A stretch of DNA of 64,000 bases, from the NCBI GenBank assembly GCA_037903355.1, contig JBAJFE010000042.1:620001-684000 (forward strand). Direction: 5' to 3'. A program made the position numbers and the translations under genes. The stretch's first letter is position 1; the number at the start of each line of letters is the position of its first letter. Shown here piece by piece: positions 1-12,179 of the stretch. Under the pieces are notes generated by a model. It made no database searches. It worked only from the letters and a program-made list of their open reading frames with translations, and had not been told where the DNA came from. The DNA is from Trichuris trichiura (Eukaryota; Nematoda; Enoplea; Trichinellida; Trichuridae).

Positions 1-764
1 GTGCAATTCGATGCTATATTTTTTCGTCGGTCTGATCCATAACTCTCTATAGAACAACTATAACACTAAAAGTACTTATTGCGTAATTGAAGTATGGAAT
101 TTCGATCCAGTGAAAACTTTCATTAAGCGCAGCTTTCAGGAGGGCACGGTTCCCGTCTTCAGCGCAAGATTAGTCTGTGCTAGTGTTCCCACTGAGCAAC
201 TGGATTTAATTTCGTACGTAATGCCATGCGGTTATCCCCCGAAACTATGGGGTAGTCGGCTCAGAATATGGGACAGATATTGGGTGATCTTTTTGAACTC
301 TAATTGAAATTCAAGAGACCTTCCCAGTTGTTTCATCTTTCCCGTAATCTAGCGATATCGTGGAAAAATCAAGTAAGGCATTGGTGTTCACCTCGCTGTA
401 GAAAACTGCTGACGGCAGAATCTTTTATCAGTGATCTATTCTATCAGGTTTGTCGAAAATCCGTCTTCCTTGAGCGTCTTTCGGAGATAATTTAGTTCTT
501 CGAGAATAGATTCATTGTGCTGTATTAACTTTGAACTAATATGTCTTGTATAGAGTCTGTAGTTACGGCTCGGAGATAGTAATAGTGGAGGATCAGCTAC
601 GCATCTGAAGCATAGCTTATACTAGATTTCGCGCAAAAGCTTTCTCCTTCTGAAAATCGCTTGTTTGTAATTCAAATATTTCATAATTTAAAAATGCCAT
701 TTTTTCATGTTTCAATTGTTTCTTCTTACGGAATTCGTCCCGTTAAAATACAAAACTTTTAATA

Positions 765-802
765 AGATTCCATAGGTTTCAGGCCGCGCGCGACCCGTCC
801 TC
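765..802 (-). repeat. Hammerhead-like motif, diverged copy
   Basis: Read on the minus strand, this gives CTGAGGA, a C, then a GGGTC/GGCCT-type stem with wobble pairs around a GC-rich loop, then GAAA. It sits in a short relic that also keeps the upstream ACGG...CCCGT spacing of the other family members. The same relic occurs in a2 near 28,090-28,130, so it predates the tandem duplication of segment a. Confidence 0.5.
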
Positions 803-2049
803 AGCGGTGCTAAAATTAATGACATTAACAGTACCAAACTAATTATTATATCGGTGTGGAGACTGGAGTACGCACCGTATTCTCATAGTCGAGCTCGCTG
901 ACCTGTAAAAGAAAATTACGGATCAAAACACGGCAGAGAAGAAAACAGAGGTGACGCGAAAGAGTTCCTGATTCGTCAAGGAAGCCTTCGGTGACGTTTG
1001 TGCCCTGCAATTTATTTCGTTCTCGTAGCAAATAACCTCGAAGAGAATGTCCACCGATGGAGTGTGAATTAGGCGGGAGAGTACAGTGTTTTCAGCGTAT
1101 AGGGACAAAAGGGTTGGCTTTGTCTTGCTACAATTTATTAGAGTACGAACTTATAACCACTCTTTACCTTTCTATTTTTTTTATTGACTGATTGGTCAAA
1201 TTATTCACCCTGTAGCTGAGACTCTAATCGTTTTCATGTTCAATGTGATTCTCCATATGGTATAGAACAGCGCAGTTTTGCACAGCAATTCTTTCCGCAC
1301 AGCAGAATTCTCTTATCAGCGTTTATGATTTTCAAAAAGAGCAAAAATGAGGGATCATGGTTGGGTTGTTTATTGGCCGCGTCGGTTTAGCTAATTCTTG
1401 CAGACTGAATTTTTGTTAATGATGAAGGTACGTATGTAATTTCTTGTTATAATGCTCAGTGTGTTAAACCGACCAGACATTGCTCCTCAAATGAGTAAAT
1501 TTAAACCAGATTAAATGTTTCTTATCTTCTTTGAATCGCTCACTTACGTTTAGCTCAGTTTCTTCTGCATAAAGGTTCGAACAGCTGCATTCAACTACGT
1601 ACAAGATGCCTTAACGTTTGTCCTCCGAAACTAAGAGTTTGTCGCTTCAGATTATGGAGTAGATATTGGGTGACCTCTTTCTTCTTTAAATAAAATTTAA
1701 GAGACTTTCCTAATTCCCTTATCTTTTCCTCTAATGTACCGATATCTGGAAAGATCGTTTACGGTTATGGTTTTCATTCCGCTGTTTCTTTTCAGTGATC
1801 GTTAGTGTGAGATTTGTTAAAAATCTGTCTTCCTTGATCGTCTTTCAAAGATCATTTAGCTGAATGGGAAACGAAAGGGTCAGCAACAGCGGCCTGCTTT
1901 TCTGAGCGATTGCTTTCCCTTTCGATGCGATATGGAAAGTAGCACCAGAAACATAATCCTGCAATGTTCTAGCTTTTAGACAGCTGTGTTGGTTCCTGTA
2001 CAACTCCTCGACGCCCTTATTTCTGTTGATGGCCGTGATCGTCTAAAGT

Positions 2050-4650
2050 TGCTCTTCTAAAACCTGGAGGCACCTAGAAGACGTAGTTTAACTGGCGAGT
2101 AGTATGCGCCTATAGTTAAGCGCAGCCATATTCCTAGTTTTCAGAGGCGAAGCAATGAACGAAAAGCCGAAAATATGAAAAACTTCTCTTTTTACATTTT
2201 TCCTACAGTAGATGAGCGAAAAGCAGGTAGCGGTAGTTTCAAAAATACTCACAGGCCGTCCCCTGCGCGTTGGGGAAATCTTTTTCGGCGAGATGGCTAC
2301 AGTGGACCTGTAATGGTCCTGCCGAGTGGGAACGGAAGTGCCGACTGGTAACGAGACTGTTTTTCTGCGCGATGGTTTCATTTGAAATTAAACAGAGTGC
2401 AGCGGGCAGAAAAATATTCCCGCATCATTCCTTTTTTTAAATAGCTACTTTGGGTCGCGTAGAAACTTTGGAAGCTGTAGACTTCGTTTGTTCCCCTGGC
2501 GGTGTTCGACGCAAGCCGCTCTTCTATACATTCAACGCGCATGGAGGAAGTACTTTAGCTAGCGAATATTATGTCGCTATACTTATGGAGAGCAATGTTG
2601 AGATTTTTCTTCGCTCGTTTGAACAATCCGCGGCCGAAAACAGGAAATAGTTCTTTTTTACATTCTTCGTACAGTAGATGAACGAAACGCAGGTACCGAT
2701 TTTTTCCACAATACCCGCAGGCTGTCCGCTGCGCGACGGATAGGTCTTTCGTCCGTGAAAAACCGTAGAGCCGCTATGATGCTCCTGCAAAGTGGGAGCG
2801 GGAACACCGAGGGAAACTCACCCTGTTTTTGCGCGTGATCCCATCATCCGAGCAGAAATGCAAAGTGGTCGCAGAAACCAAATCATGCACCGTACTAGCT
2901 TTTATACAGCTGTGCTGAGTCGCGTACGAGTCTTAGAAGCTGTTAGACTTCCTGATGGCGGTGTTTGACTGAAGTTGTTTTTCCTTGCCCTGGGGGCACG
3001 GTAATGAAGAAGTTTAACTGCTGAATATTATGCGCGTATACCTACGCAGAGCCATATTCCCGTTTTTTGGAGCTCATTTGTGCAACGGGAGAGCAGAAAC
3101 ATGAAAGCGAGTCTTTTTACATTCTTCGTACAGTAGATGAACGAAAAGCAGGTACCAGTATTTTCAAAATTCCTAATTAGGCGTCGCATGCGCGGCGGAA
3201 AAGTTTTTTGTGAGCTAGAGGGCTGTAGTAGCGCTGTAGCTTTCTTGCGGAGTGGGATTTGATACGCGGACCGATAGGGAGCCTGTTCTTCTGCGCGATG
3301 ACTTCATTTGAAACTAAATCGAAAGGAGTGCTCAAAAACGTGTTCGGTGCATCCTCCTTGCTGCTAAGTGGATGCTCTGGTCGGATAGAGACTTTGGAAG
3401 CTGTAAGTTTCGTTTGTCGCGGTGATCGACAAAAGGCGCTCTTCTATACACCGGCCGCGCATGGACGAAAGAACTTTACGTAGCGAGTATTATGTTCCTA
3501 TACTTATGGAGAGCAGCATTCGGAGTTTTCGAGCCACGGGAGGCTGGAAATAGGAGAAATTTCTTTCTTCGTACAGTAGATGTACGAAAAGCAGGTACCA
3601 CGTTTTTCAAAAATACTCATAGGCCTTCCTCTGCGCGCCCGACTAGTGTTTTGTGTGCGAGAGCGCTTCAGTAGCGCAGTATCGGTTCTCTGTTATGGGA
3701 ACGGAAACGCAGAACTATAATGAGCCCGTTTTTTTGCGCGATGGCTTCATTTGAATCCAAATCTAACGCAGCCGGCATAAACGTATTCCTGCATTATTCT
3801 GGCTTCTGGAAGCTATAGATTTCGGTTGTGGCGGTGTTCGACCAAAACCGCTCTTGTATAGCCAGGGCGCGCATGGACGAAGTAGTTTAAGTAGCGAATA
3901 TCATAGCCGCATAATTATAGAGAGCATAGTTCGGATTTTTCCGAGATCGTTTGAGCTACGGGATGCTGGAGATATGAAAAAATTCTTGTTTTTACATTCT
4001 TCGTACAGTAGATTAACGATAAGAAGGGAGTAGTATTTTCAAAAATAGTCACTAGCCGCCGTCTAACGCTCGGAGAACGGTTTTATTTTTTCGACGGCTA
4101 CAGACGACGCGCTAACGCTTCTGCGAAAAAGATAAGGAAAGGCTGAGCGAGAACGAAGCAGTTTTTTGCACCATCGCTTCATCCGAAACGAAATGGAAAG
4201 TTGCGGGCACAATCGTACTCCTTAATGCGTATTGCCAACAGATGGCTGTGCTGCCCCGCTATAGAGCTTTGGAATCTGCAGATTGCTATGATTGTGGTGT
4301 TCCAATGGAGCCGCACTTGTATATTCTGAGGGGCGCATGCAGGAACTTTTAACTAGCTAATATAGTGCCCCTATACTTACGGTTAGTGCCATTCCGATTT
4401 TTCAGTGCTCGTGCGAGCAACGGACAGCTGGAAATATGATAAAATGCTAGTTTTTGGATTAATGGTACAGTAGGTAAAGGAAAAGCAGGTACCACTAATT
4501 TCAAAAATACTGATGAGGCCTCCGGAGCGCGTGGACAAATTTTTTGTCTGCGAGAAAGCTACCGGTGGCTGCATGAAACCGTTTCGCGTCACAAAAAGAC
4601 GCGCCAAACAGAACACGTAACGTCTTTTCACTTTTGCGTCAAAAGAAGGC
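2050..4650. repeat. Six degenerate ~450-bp tandem sub-repeats inside a1
   Basis: A conserved anchor (CAGTAGATG followed by ACGAAAAGCAGGTACC-like sequence and a TTTTCAAAAAT block) starts at 2,206, 2,672, 3,131, 3,574, 4,006 and 4,468, giving spacings of 466, 459, 443, 432 and 462 bp. Each unit also has a GCGCGATGGCTTCATTTGAAA-like block at a similar phase. Units within one array differ far more from each other than the corresponding units do between a1, a2 and a3. The sub-repeat array is therefore older than the large duplication. No frame is conserved across units. Confidence 0.8.
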
Positions 4651-5039
4651 ACGTCAAACTGGGACGTCATATTTTAACTGTGCGTAAATTTGTTTCATTT
4701 GGAAAAAAAGGTGTGTTTAGCTTAACTAGAATGGGTGCATGTTGACTGCAGCTGAATGTGAGAGTTGCGTGAAAAGAAAGCGAGTCAGTCTGACTTGAAA
4801 GGTTATTTTGTCATCGTCGGGATACTTGTTATGTATTTGCAGTTAAACGTGAAAAGTAACGCACGTAAACGGTATGACGTGAATTAATTATAGAAGAGAA
4901 TGATAGATTTCTTTCAGTTTTAGATTTAAAGTAAATGTTTTCAGAAAAGTGGGTATTGCGAATTGTTTTCCAGTTTCAAAAGTGCTCATCGTTTAAGCTC
5001 TCTTTAAACAGGTTGAAGTTGCCGGTGTATAAAAGGTAT

Positions 5040-5400
5040 GAGTAGAGAAGCAAACAGATAAAGCGAACAACTGTGCTGTTTGCTCGAAACTTTAAGAATA
5101 CAGTAAAATTGAGGTAAAGAAAGAACAAAAGAATAATGAACGAAACGCAAATGAATACAATTCATAGTGGCAAGTGGACAAGAATAAAGCGATGGAACAG
5201 GAAAGCCGTAGAAACCAGGATGATATAAAGACGGAAAGGAAGCATAGAAGGCACCATGAGAAAGATGAGAAAGAAGAAAAGAAACGACGGACTATTAAAG
5301 AAGAAGAAAGGAATAAGGTAGAAAAATGCGAACGAAGGGAAAGAGAAAGAAGGAACAAAATTTCAGAAACAAAACGGTAGAAAAGAAGGAAGAAAAGATT
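5040..5400 (+). repeat. Polypurine tract with lysine/glutamate-rich open frame
   Basis: About 350 bases with the plus strand dominated by A and G. A short frame at 5,174-5,380 (opening on GTG, first ATG 5,192) reads as a K/E/R-rich peptide. In a2 and a3 the matching region carries an extra A in the GATATAAA stretch and the frame is lost, so I treat it as composition, not a gene. A TATAAAAGG-like box lies just upstream near 5,028. Equivalent tracts are at 32,390-32,690, 38,510-38,770 and, strongly diverged, 58,560-58,960. Confidence 0.6.
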
Positions 5401-6756
5401 ATCGAAGACAATTTTGTGCCAACATAGAGCACACCACACTACATACAAACTTCAACGGGTTTAAACCAGAGTTTAAACGATGGCCAAATCAGAAACTGGA
5501 AAATAATTGACATTTCAACAAACTTTCACCAGTTAATTCCCACCTACAATGGATAGCTGTGAATATAAATCCTTTACGATAAAAACTCTTAAACCGTGAT
5601 TCTATTTTATTGTGAACATAACGTTTATGTAAAAGCACAACCTATATTCAGAGATGTAATTATTGTTCCTAATATTTTCTTATTAAGTTGAGATTTAAGG
5701 TTTATCGCACCCTGTCGAAGGTCCTTTGAATCAGCGTTGATGGCGAGCAACAATCCGCCCTGAAAGCTCTACTTGGTAAGAAAAGATGAGAAAACAATAC
5801 GTCGTATCTTTTTGAATAGTACAATAATGGAGTAATGCTCGCAGTTATTTGGAAGTTTTTCATGTGTTATGTAGTTTGCTCGGAAAACCAGCCTAAATAT
5901 ATTTTTCTTTTTCAATGACGATTGATAGTTGCCCATGAAACCGACCGTTCACGAAATCTACCGCAACTTTGTCATTCAAATTCCTAAGGATAATAAGTGA
6001 CGTTTTTTTTAGAGTAAATTTGAAATACCTAGATTCTAATTGACGGAAAAGAGTATTATTTTTTCTTTTTCTCGATAAACTTATTCTTCTTTTCCTTTTC
6101 CTATCGCTTACTGAAGAAATTACACAACTTTTAAGTGAACGTTATCAGACTAAGCATTTAGGAATTCGTTAAAATCATATCTTTTTAAAGGAATAATCAT
6201 ATTTCAAAACGTTCTTTGCTCCCAATGTTTATACAATCAGAGTAAATACGATCGCTCTTCAAGGTCAACGAAATAGGTTATCAGTTCATTATATCAGCCA
6301 GAGGGAAGAAATTGTTTGAGCATTTGTTTGCTTTAATCGTATAGTAGTCAGTGCTAATGTTTGCACTTGTAAGATGTAGCTTAACCTCTTATACGCTGAA
6401 ACGATAAAATTCTATACTTACAAGCAATGTGTCAATAGTAAGTGGGTTATTGAAACGACCTTTTATCAGGTCAATCAGTGATTTGCATACCACTAAAGTA
6501 TTGTGGCCGAGACCTAGACGCTCAAAATCAGTGTTCGCTCGTTCCGACTTGCAGAGCAGTTGCTCCTATGCGACTACTGCTGATCGCTGCTGGTTCATTC
6601 CAGTGGTAAATGCTGCCGGTAGGAGGATCCATTTGGAAAAGACGAATCGCTGGACAGGACGACGGTAATGACGGTGCCATATGGAAATGATCGACAGAAA
6701 TGAAGAATTCTTCAAAAGATGATGGACAAACCAGTTCAATGTTGGAATGAAAGATG

Positions 6757-7686
6757 GTGAGTCTTTTAGTCTTAAACACCTTTCATTTTTTCAACTTTTA
6801 GAATCCCGCTGACGGCTCATTAAAAGGAAATGACCATTCGGTATTCGTGAAAAGAGAGCAGAGAAAATTGTCCAAACAGCGGATCGTAGTCTTGACCAAA
6901 AAAGAGGACGAAAAAAAGGAAAGGACGACAGCTCAAAACGGGACGACAATTTCAAACCGAGAGGGCCATTCAAAATTCGTGAAGAGGATCGAGCAGAAAA
7001 AATTTTCCGGACAGCCAATCGTCTAATCGACCAAAAACGAGGACGAAAAAAAGGAAAGGACGACCGGTCAAAACTGGACAACAATTTCAAAACGGAGGAC
7101 GAGTCAAAGACGCTTGACCGTTCAATTGCACTATTTTTTGAAAAGACGCTCGAAACTATTTTTTAAAGTAAGAAATTTGTCGTTTTTTGCTTATGTTGAT
7201 TTTTGCATTATTTTAGGTCGAAAAAAGAAAACAGCTGAAGAAACACGATATTTTGCGTCGCTATTTGTCCGTCTGATCAATCCGTCAAAATGTCAAACGA
7301 CCAAATAATGTCATACCTGTGGCAGAGAAGACTAGCTCGTTTGGTATTGTCTGTCTTCTGCTGACGTCAAGTGGCAATAAATTTTTTAGAGTCCACCGAT
7401 GTCCGTCTGTTTCGTAAAGGCATTTCAAAGGCGAAGACACTGGTCAAGAAATGGACTGGTCTTCAACTTCAGCATATATCATCGCTGAGATTTTTCTCAG
7501 CAACTCATTTCATTCCTTCATGTTCTCTGACAGAGCAGATCATATCCTGGTGTTGGGTATGAATCTCTCTGTTTTATGATGTGATTTTTTCACATCGCGA
7601 ATTTTTTGTCATACTTTGCTCTTCAGCATCGTCTCTTGTTCGAAGACATGGTCTGGAATCATCTTATGGATCGCGCTCTCAGCTGA
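6757..7686 (+). pseudogene. Decayed multi-exon gene remnant, left copy
   Basis: Four consensus introns can be read on the plus strand: 6,757-6,801, 7,168-7,216, 7,344-7,389 and 7,557-7,626 (45, 49, 46 and 70 nt; GTGAGT, GTAAG, GTATTG and GTATGA donors; TTTTAG, TTTTAG, TTTTTTAG and CTTCAG acceptors). The paralogue at 40,310-41,243 keeps all four at identical lengths. Exon 2 holds a 110-codon open frame (6,834-7,163) rich in K, R, E and D, made of a 132-bp direct repeat (44 codons) with the signature DQKRGRKKGKDD in both units. The last exons read ...SLTEQIISWCW then ...FEDMVWNHLMDRALS and a TGA at 7,684-7,686. No single frame joins all exons: there are in-frame stops after YLSV and before exon 2, and the two copies differ by a 5-bp indel. 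I do not recognise the family. Confidence 0.4.
6834..7097 (+). repeat. 132-bp direct repeat, two units
   Basis: CCATTC-led units start at 6,834 and 6,966, so the period is exactly 132 bp, a multiple of three. Both units keep GACCAAAAA followed by GAGGACGAAAAAAAGGAAAGG. The period preserves a reading frame, so the duplication may have arisen inside a coding exon. The minus strand and a second plus frame are also open here, so openness alone proves nothing. The paralogous pair lies at about 40,386-40,650. Confidence 0.65.
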
Positions 7687-7789
7687 TCGCGTCTCGTGAT
7701 CATCATTCTCTCATTTTGTCTCCTCTCATATCTTCTCTCCTCTGAGCAGATGAGTTGTTTGTCTCATCTTGTTCAGTTTTTTCATTCAG

Positions 7790-7850
7790 TCTTTCATTCT
7801 CAGTCTCTCTCTCTCTCTCCTGGTTCATTTTCTGGGAGGGGGGTTGTCTT
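7790..7850 (+). repeat. Pyrimidine-rich CT tract and GGGAGGGGGG run
   Basis: A TCTCTCTCTCTCTC-type tract is followed by a short G-rich run. It is shortened in the right copy (about 41,350-41,395), where several dinucleotide units are missing. No gene is apparent in the flanking 7,690-8,070; the frames there differ between copies. Confidence 0.6.
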
Positions 7851-8074
7851 CGGCCAGGTTCTTTCGGTCCTATTGGTGGATCCGATTCCTGGTATTAGCA
7901 CGGATCGGGAATCCGCTCCTGTATTCGAGTGTATTATGCCGGCATCCGGCGCGTTTTTTAAGTCTTTGTTTACTTAGTGGTTTTTTTGAGCAACCTTCTT
8001 CCCCCTGGTGTGATTTTCTTGATCACGTGGTTCCTTCCCCATTACCACGTTTCGAGTGACATGGCGAGTGACAA

Positions 8075-8700
8075 CCTCTCATGCGGTTATTTCTGAGATG
8101 GATGGATGAGTCCTACTCCCTCATGCGATCATTCTGACATGCAAATTTTGGGAGTACCCCCTCATGCACCGATTGTGACATGCATTTTTGGGGGTACTCC
8201 CCTCATGCAGTAATTTTGACATGCAGATTAGAGTATTTCCCCCATGCGATTATTTTGACATGCAATTGTGAGGGTACCCTCCGCATGCGACGACTTCGGC
8301 ATGCAATTTTGAGGATATCCCGTCATGCGATCATTCTGACATGCAAATTTTGGGAGTACCCCCTCATGCATTGATTTTGACATGCATTTTTGGGGGTACT
8401 CCCCTCATGCAGTGATTTTGACATGCAGATTAGAGTATTTCCCCCATGCGATGATTTTGACATGCAATTTTGAGGGTACCCTCTGCATGCGGTGATTTTG
8501 ACATGCAATTTTGAGGGTACCCTCCACATGCGATGATTTTGACATGCAATTTTGAGGATATCCCCTCGTGCTGTGATTCTGACATGCGGTTTTGAGGGTA
8601 CCCTCCGCATGCGATTATTTTGACATGATGTACAGGGGTACTCTCGCATGCGATGACTTTGACAAGCGGTTCGAGAGTACCCCCTGATGTAATGACTTCG
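8075..8700. repeat. 42-bp minisatellite, left copy
   Basis: About 15 head-to-tail units, each containing CATGCGATGATTTTGACATG and the internal palindrome GAGGGTACCCTC. Units vary at the linker (TACCCCC, TATCCCC, TTTCCCC). There are no unique spacers, so this is a minisatellite and not a CRISPR array. The right copy (41,625-42,165) has fewer and partly truncated units, showing that the array changes length faster than its flanks change sequence. Confidence 0.9.
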
Positions 8701-8759
8701 ACATGCACTTTTCAGTGATCTCCAGCATGCAATGTGTTGGATGCTACTATTTGTGTGAC

Positions 8760-10440
8760 ATCCTCATGAGATGATTTTACGGACTTGCACAGTGACTCCT
8801 TTTCATGCGATGAATATGTTAGCGATGACAATTTTCTCGCTGGAGTATCATACTGTCAGCATGGTCCTTTCATGCAAGAATATTTACGCTCCTAGGAGAT
8901 ATATCCTCTACGTGAAGGCAACATGCCAGTGCCAGAACATCCATCAGCACAGGGGTTATACACTCCATGCCAATCTAACATGTATGCTTCAATACCAATC
9001 ATACATCTAGGAATCATGCCCACTACTAGACCGCTGTATAGGACTCCATTAGATATTTTAGACCCATGGAAGCGAAATTCATACTTCGCATGCAGGTATA
9101 TAGGTACCAGAGGAATGGTATGGCTCCACGGATTACAAGCAAGTGGTACAACTCCTAATTTCAGGTGTTTTATTTTTTAAGAATAGGCAACATGCGGTCC
9201 ATTCCCATCAGAGAAGGTACGGTATAGTATCCCCATTTCAGAGCAGAATATGTTTCATGAAGGTCCATAGGTCCATTGGTCGGTGTGAGGATGGCAGAAG
9301 TTGCCAAAATTGGTGTGGATGTCTTGTGGTTTTAAACTTTCTTTTCTTTTAAACTGCTCTGTACATTTCAAGTCCGTCGCATGTTGTCCTGTCGCGCTTG
9401 TCGTTGATCTTGATGCTTTCTTGTTGTCTCTTTGACAGTACTCCTTCCATTCTTATGCTTGTCGCTGCTGCTTTCTTCCGCTAGCATTGCGTAATCTTGC
9501 TTGAGCTCTTCGATTCCCATTGAATTGTTTTTTTAACTTTTTATCCTTTCTCAAAATAATCTCTGCTGCTCACAATTGGCCAACCGAGTTTGCATACAGT
9601 TCACATATTTTTTGTCATCACCTTTGCTCTGATTGTGCCAAATGAGCGGTCATTTTCCGACTTTGCTTTGCTTGTAATCGCGTCCGTGACAAACGATTTG
9701 TGGATTGTGTCTTTGTAAACATATACCACCATTTGTTAACCATTGCAGATAATTTTAGCCATTGTAAACTTCGCAACTTCTACACCGTACCTCCTCTAAT
9801 GAAAACCTACAAGCCCATAACCAGAATCCAACGGTCAAGCATGAGAACAATACTATCCCATACATTTAAAATTATATACATGCCCAAGTTATACCTTTCA
9901 TGCAAAGGCAGCAGACCAGTGCAAAGAATCTAGGTTGCAATAAAATGTATGTGCATGTTAGACAAGCACAACGCGACACATTTAAACCTATATCATGCCA
10001 TGATGTAATACATGAGGATGTCACACAAATAGATATATGAGATCACTGTCATGCAATTAGTCCATGTGTGAGACTTCAATGTTATTAACACACCCGGCAT
10101 GCAAACATCAATTCTTACCAATGGAACAGAATGTCGTATAGTTCTTCTTATAGGTTCTGACGTCCGGCTGAAACTGGATGCCCTACCAACGTATGGATGG
10201 GCGGTTATTAGTTCAAAACGGAACAAAACTTTGCCAAGACATCGAGAACAATGCACACTGCTTTGGGTCAATTTTACTTTGGCATTTCACCTGAAGGACC
10301 TCCCAAAAATTCTTTATTTCATTATCCAATTCAGCATGCAAAACATAGAAAGCAATAGTATCACAGTGAAATACACTACAACAACTGCAATGTTGTTTTA
10401 GCCTAAAAATAATTGATTATCTATCCGTGCAACAAAAGCA
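8760..10440. other. Stretch without a recognisable gene
   Basis: Duplicated at 42,220-43,960. It contains scattered CATGC words, a short frame at 9,700-9,933 conserved in both copies but without known domains, and a relic of the foldback element at about 10,180-10,235 (CTACCAACGTATGGATGGGC followed by GGTTATTAG). The minus-strand open frame described at 42,739-43,059 is broken here by a ~40-bp deletion and an extra T. Confidence 0.5.
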
Positions 10441-11520
10441 ATTTTTTCGTAACAACGTAAAAGACAGCTTACCGCAAACTATGCCTTTATCACACCCAAT
10501 ATATGTGAGCAGTAGAAATGCCAAACTTGTCTCAGCTGATGATCGGTCTTTTTCAAATGGTACTTACCAAATCATCGTCAACTGATTCATTTCTTTGTGT
10601 CCATTGTGGTAAATTCTAACACCTTGAATTCATGCCAGATTTTACCACCTTTTTACTCATCGCTTCCTTTGCCATCAGCAATTTCCGTTCTTTTTCTCTA
10701 AAACGTCACTTTGTGAACTTTAATTCACCATGACAGAACTAATAAACTTATATTCTTACCAATGTAGAAGAACTATGACAATGATGATCATACCAATGAT
10801 ATACCACCGTCCATATGGTATCATTAATCACAGTTTCAAGACGACCTAACATTATGCAAATCAGCAGCGGCTACTAACGGCCGTTATCTGACCTCTGATG
10901 TAACAAAGATAAGGCAAAACGCTTACTTTAGGCCGGCCAATGAACGATTTGACCTGATTTTCCTGTTAACATTCCATCCGAGCAGCTTCTTCGATGCAAA
11001 CTAACAGAACTTTGGCTCTATTACTTTTCCTTTCTGCTTGAACAGCGAATTTGACCTGTTTTCATTGTTTACAAATGTTCAGTTCAGTGTCCTCCGGCAA
11101 GATTATCTGAAAGTTTACTTTTAGTTTACTCAAAACGAAAAAATTTTTCATTCTTACCTTTTGTGATGCGTCATTTTTCCATTTGCAATTGTTTCCAATC
11201 CTGAAATACACTTACTACACAATATGAACGTTTCTTACCAAATCCATTTAGGAGGAAGCAATTTCTTTTTAACATGTTGTGACCATTCCTTCGTTTCATA
11301 ATGCTAAACTGAAACAATAACGTTTCAAATTTATCGTTCATACCTATTCGTTTCTTTTTGACTTCTTTTCGCTATCCATTCAGTGATTCCGGTGTTTGCG
11401 CGAGCAACAAACACTTCACCTGCAAATGAAATTTTTTAAACTCAACTTACCTTGTCTACAACAATTGCTAGACAGGCCAATGTCTCAAAATGTCGGCTGC
11501 TGTTAACCTGAAAGCGGCTA
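10440..11520 (-). other. Minus-strand tract with regularly spaced splice signals, left copy
   Basis: On the minus strand, GTAAG/GTATG donors alternate with TTTCAG/TTGCAG acceptors, giving candidate introns at 11,420-11,450 (31 nt), 11,309-11,343 (35 nt), 11,201-11,238 (38 nt) and 11,107-11,157 (51 nt). Joining the intervening pieces gives a frame containing ITEWIAKRSQKETN and KRRNGHNMLKRNCF, using a TTTAG acceptor five bases on. The frame upstream of 11,450 is broken here by one missing G, while the right copy (about 44,980-45,000) keeps it open. It closes at the next junction in both copies. Either this is a decayed gene or a spliced non-coding transcript. I do not recognise a protein family. 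Confidence 0.3.
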
Positions 11521-12179
11521 TTAAATTTCATTTGCAGTAGAATCAAACGTAAAGAGCTCAAGGTTTTTCCGGCTGCAAGTGCATTTTGCCGTCAACCTTT
11601 ACTCTTTTTCCGGATATGCGACCGGCTGAGAGATCACGCTTCTATAGAACAATTCAAAACTTTTTATTTTTAACAAATTGCACTTTCGAACATAGGGAAA
11701 AGCGAAACTATTGAGGGAAATCAATTCAGAAGGGAGCAAACGAAAATACGACAACGGTATAATACTTCGATACGACAACACAAGTATTCTCAATCTCAAA
11801 CCCACTATCATTCTCTCTCCTACCCGACATATATGAATCTCAGCGGGAGCTCAGAAGGAAAAACTGAATGGATACCACAAGCTGAAACCTCTCCCGCGCA
11901 TACTCACTTACTGCCTTACCTATTTTCCCGTCAAGAAGCTGTCACCCTTCAAGACCCTACGCTGTTCAGCTCCAGGGTCATTTTCGCGCACACAGACCGG
12001 AACAGGACAGCAATTCCTACCACATCCCGCTACTTATTCCCACTACCTTGTTTTCTACATGGGGGGTTCGTCGCCGCGGTCTTTGCACTCAGTTCAGTGT
12101 CCACTGTCCAGCGCCCATTGACTATCGTCCGCTTTCCAGGTCCACTGTTCCTACTTCTCACACTGGGGACGCACGGCAG

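Larger units (their letters stand above)
1..6000. repeat. Segment a, copy a1 (duplicated repeat block)
   Basis: This segment recurs at 27,320-33,280 (a2) and 34,190-39,370 (a3) with only a few percent mismatch wherever I compared by eye. The window opens inside the unit: the first ~750 bases seen in a2 (26,572-27,320) are missing here. Relative to a2 and a3, a1 also lacks about 185 bp at its right end; the sequence jumps from the AGTGACGT near 6,000 straight to TTTTTTAGAGTAAATTTG. No convincing gene lies within it; the short frames are broken differently in each copy. It holds degenerate ~450-bp sub-repeats (2,050-4,650), a polypurine tract (5,040-5,400) and one hammerhead-like motif (about 765-802). 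Its origin (decayed transposon or satellite-like array) is not established. Confidence 0.85.

Noticed and set aside
5174..5380. A lysine/glutamate-rich small protein
   Set aside because: The frame is lost in the other copies through a single extra base, and the composition follows from the polypurine tract.
8075..8700. A possible CRISPR array
   Set aside because: Units are contiguous with no unique spacers, and the context is eukaryotic.
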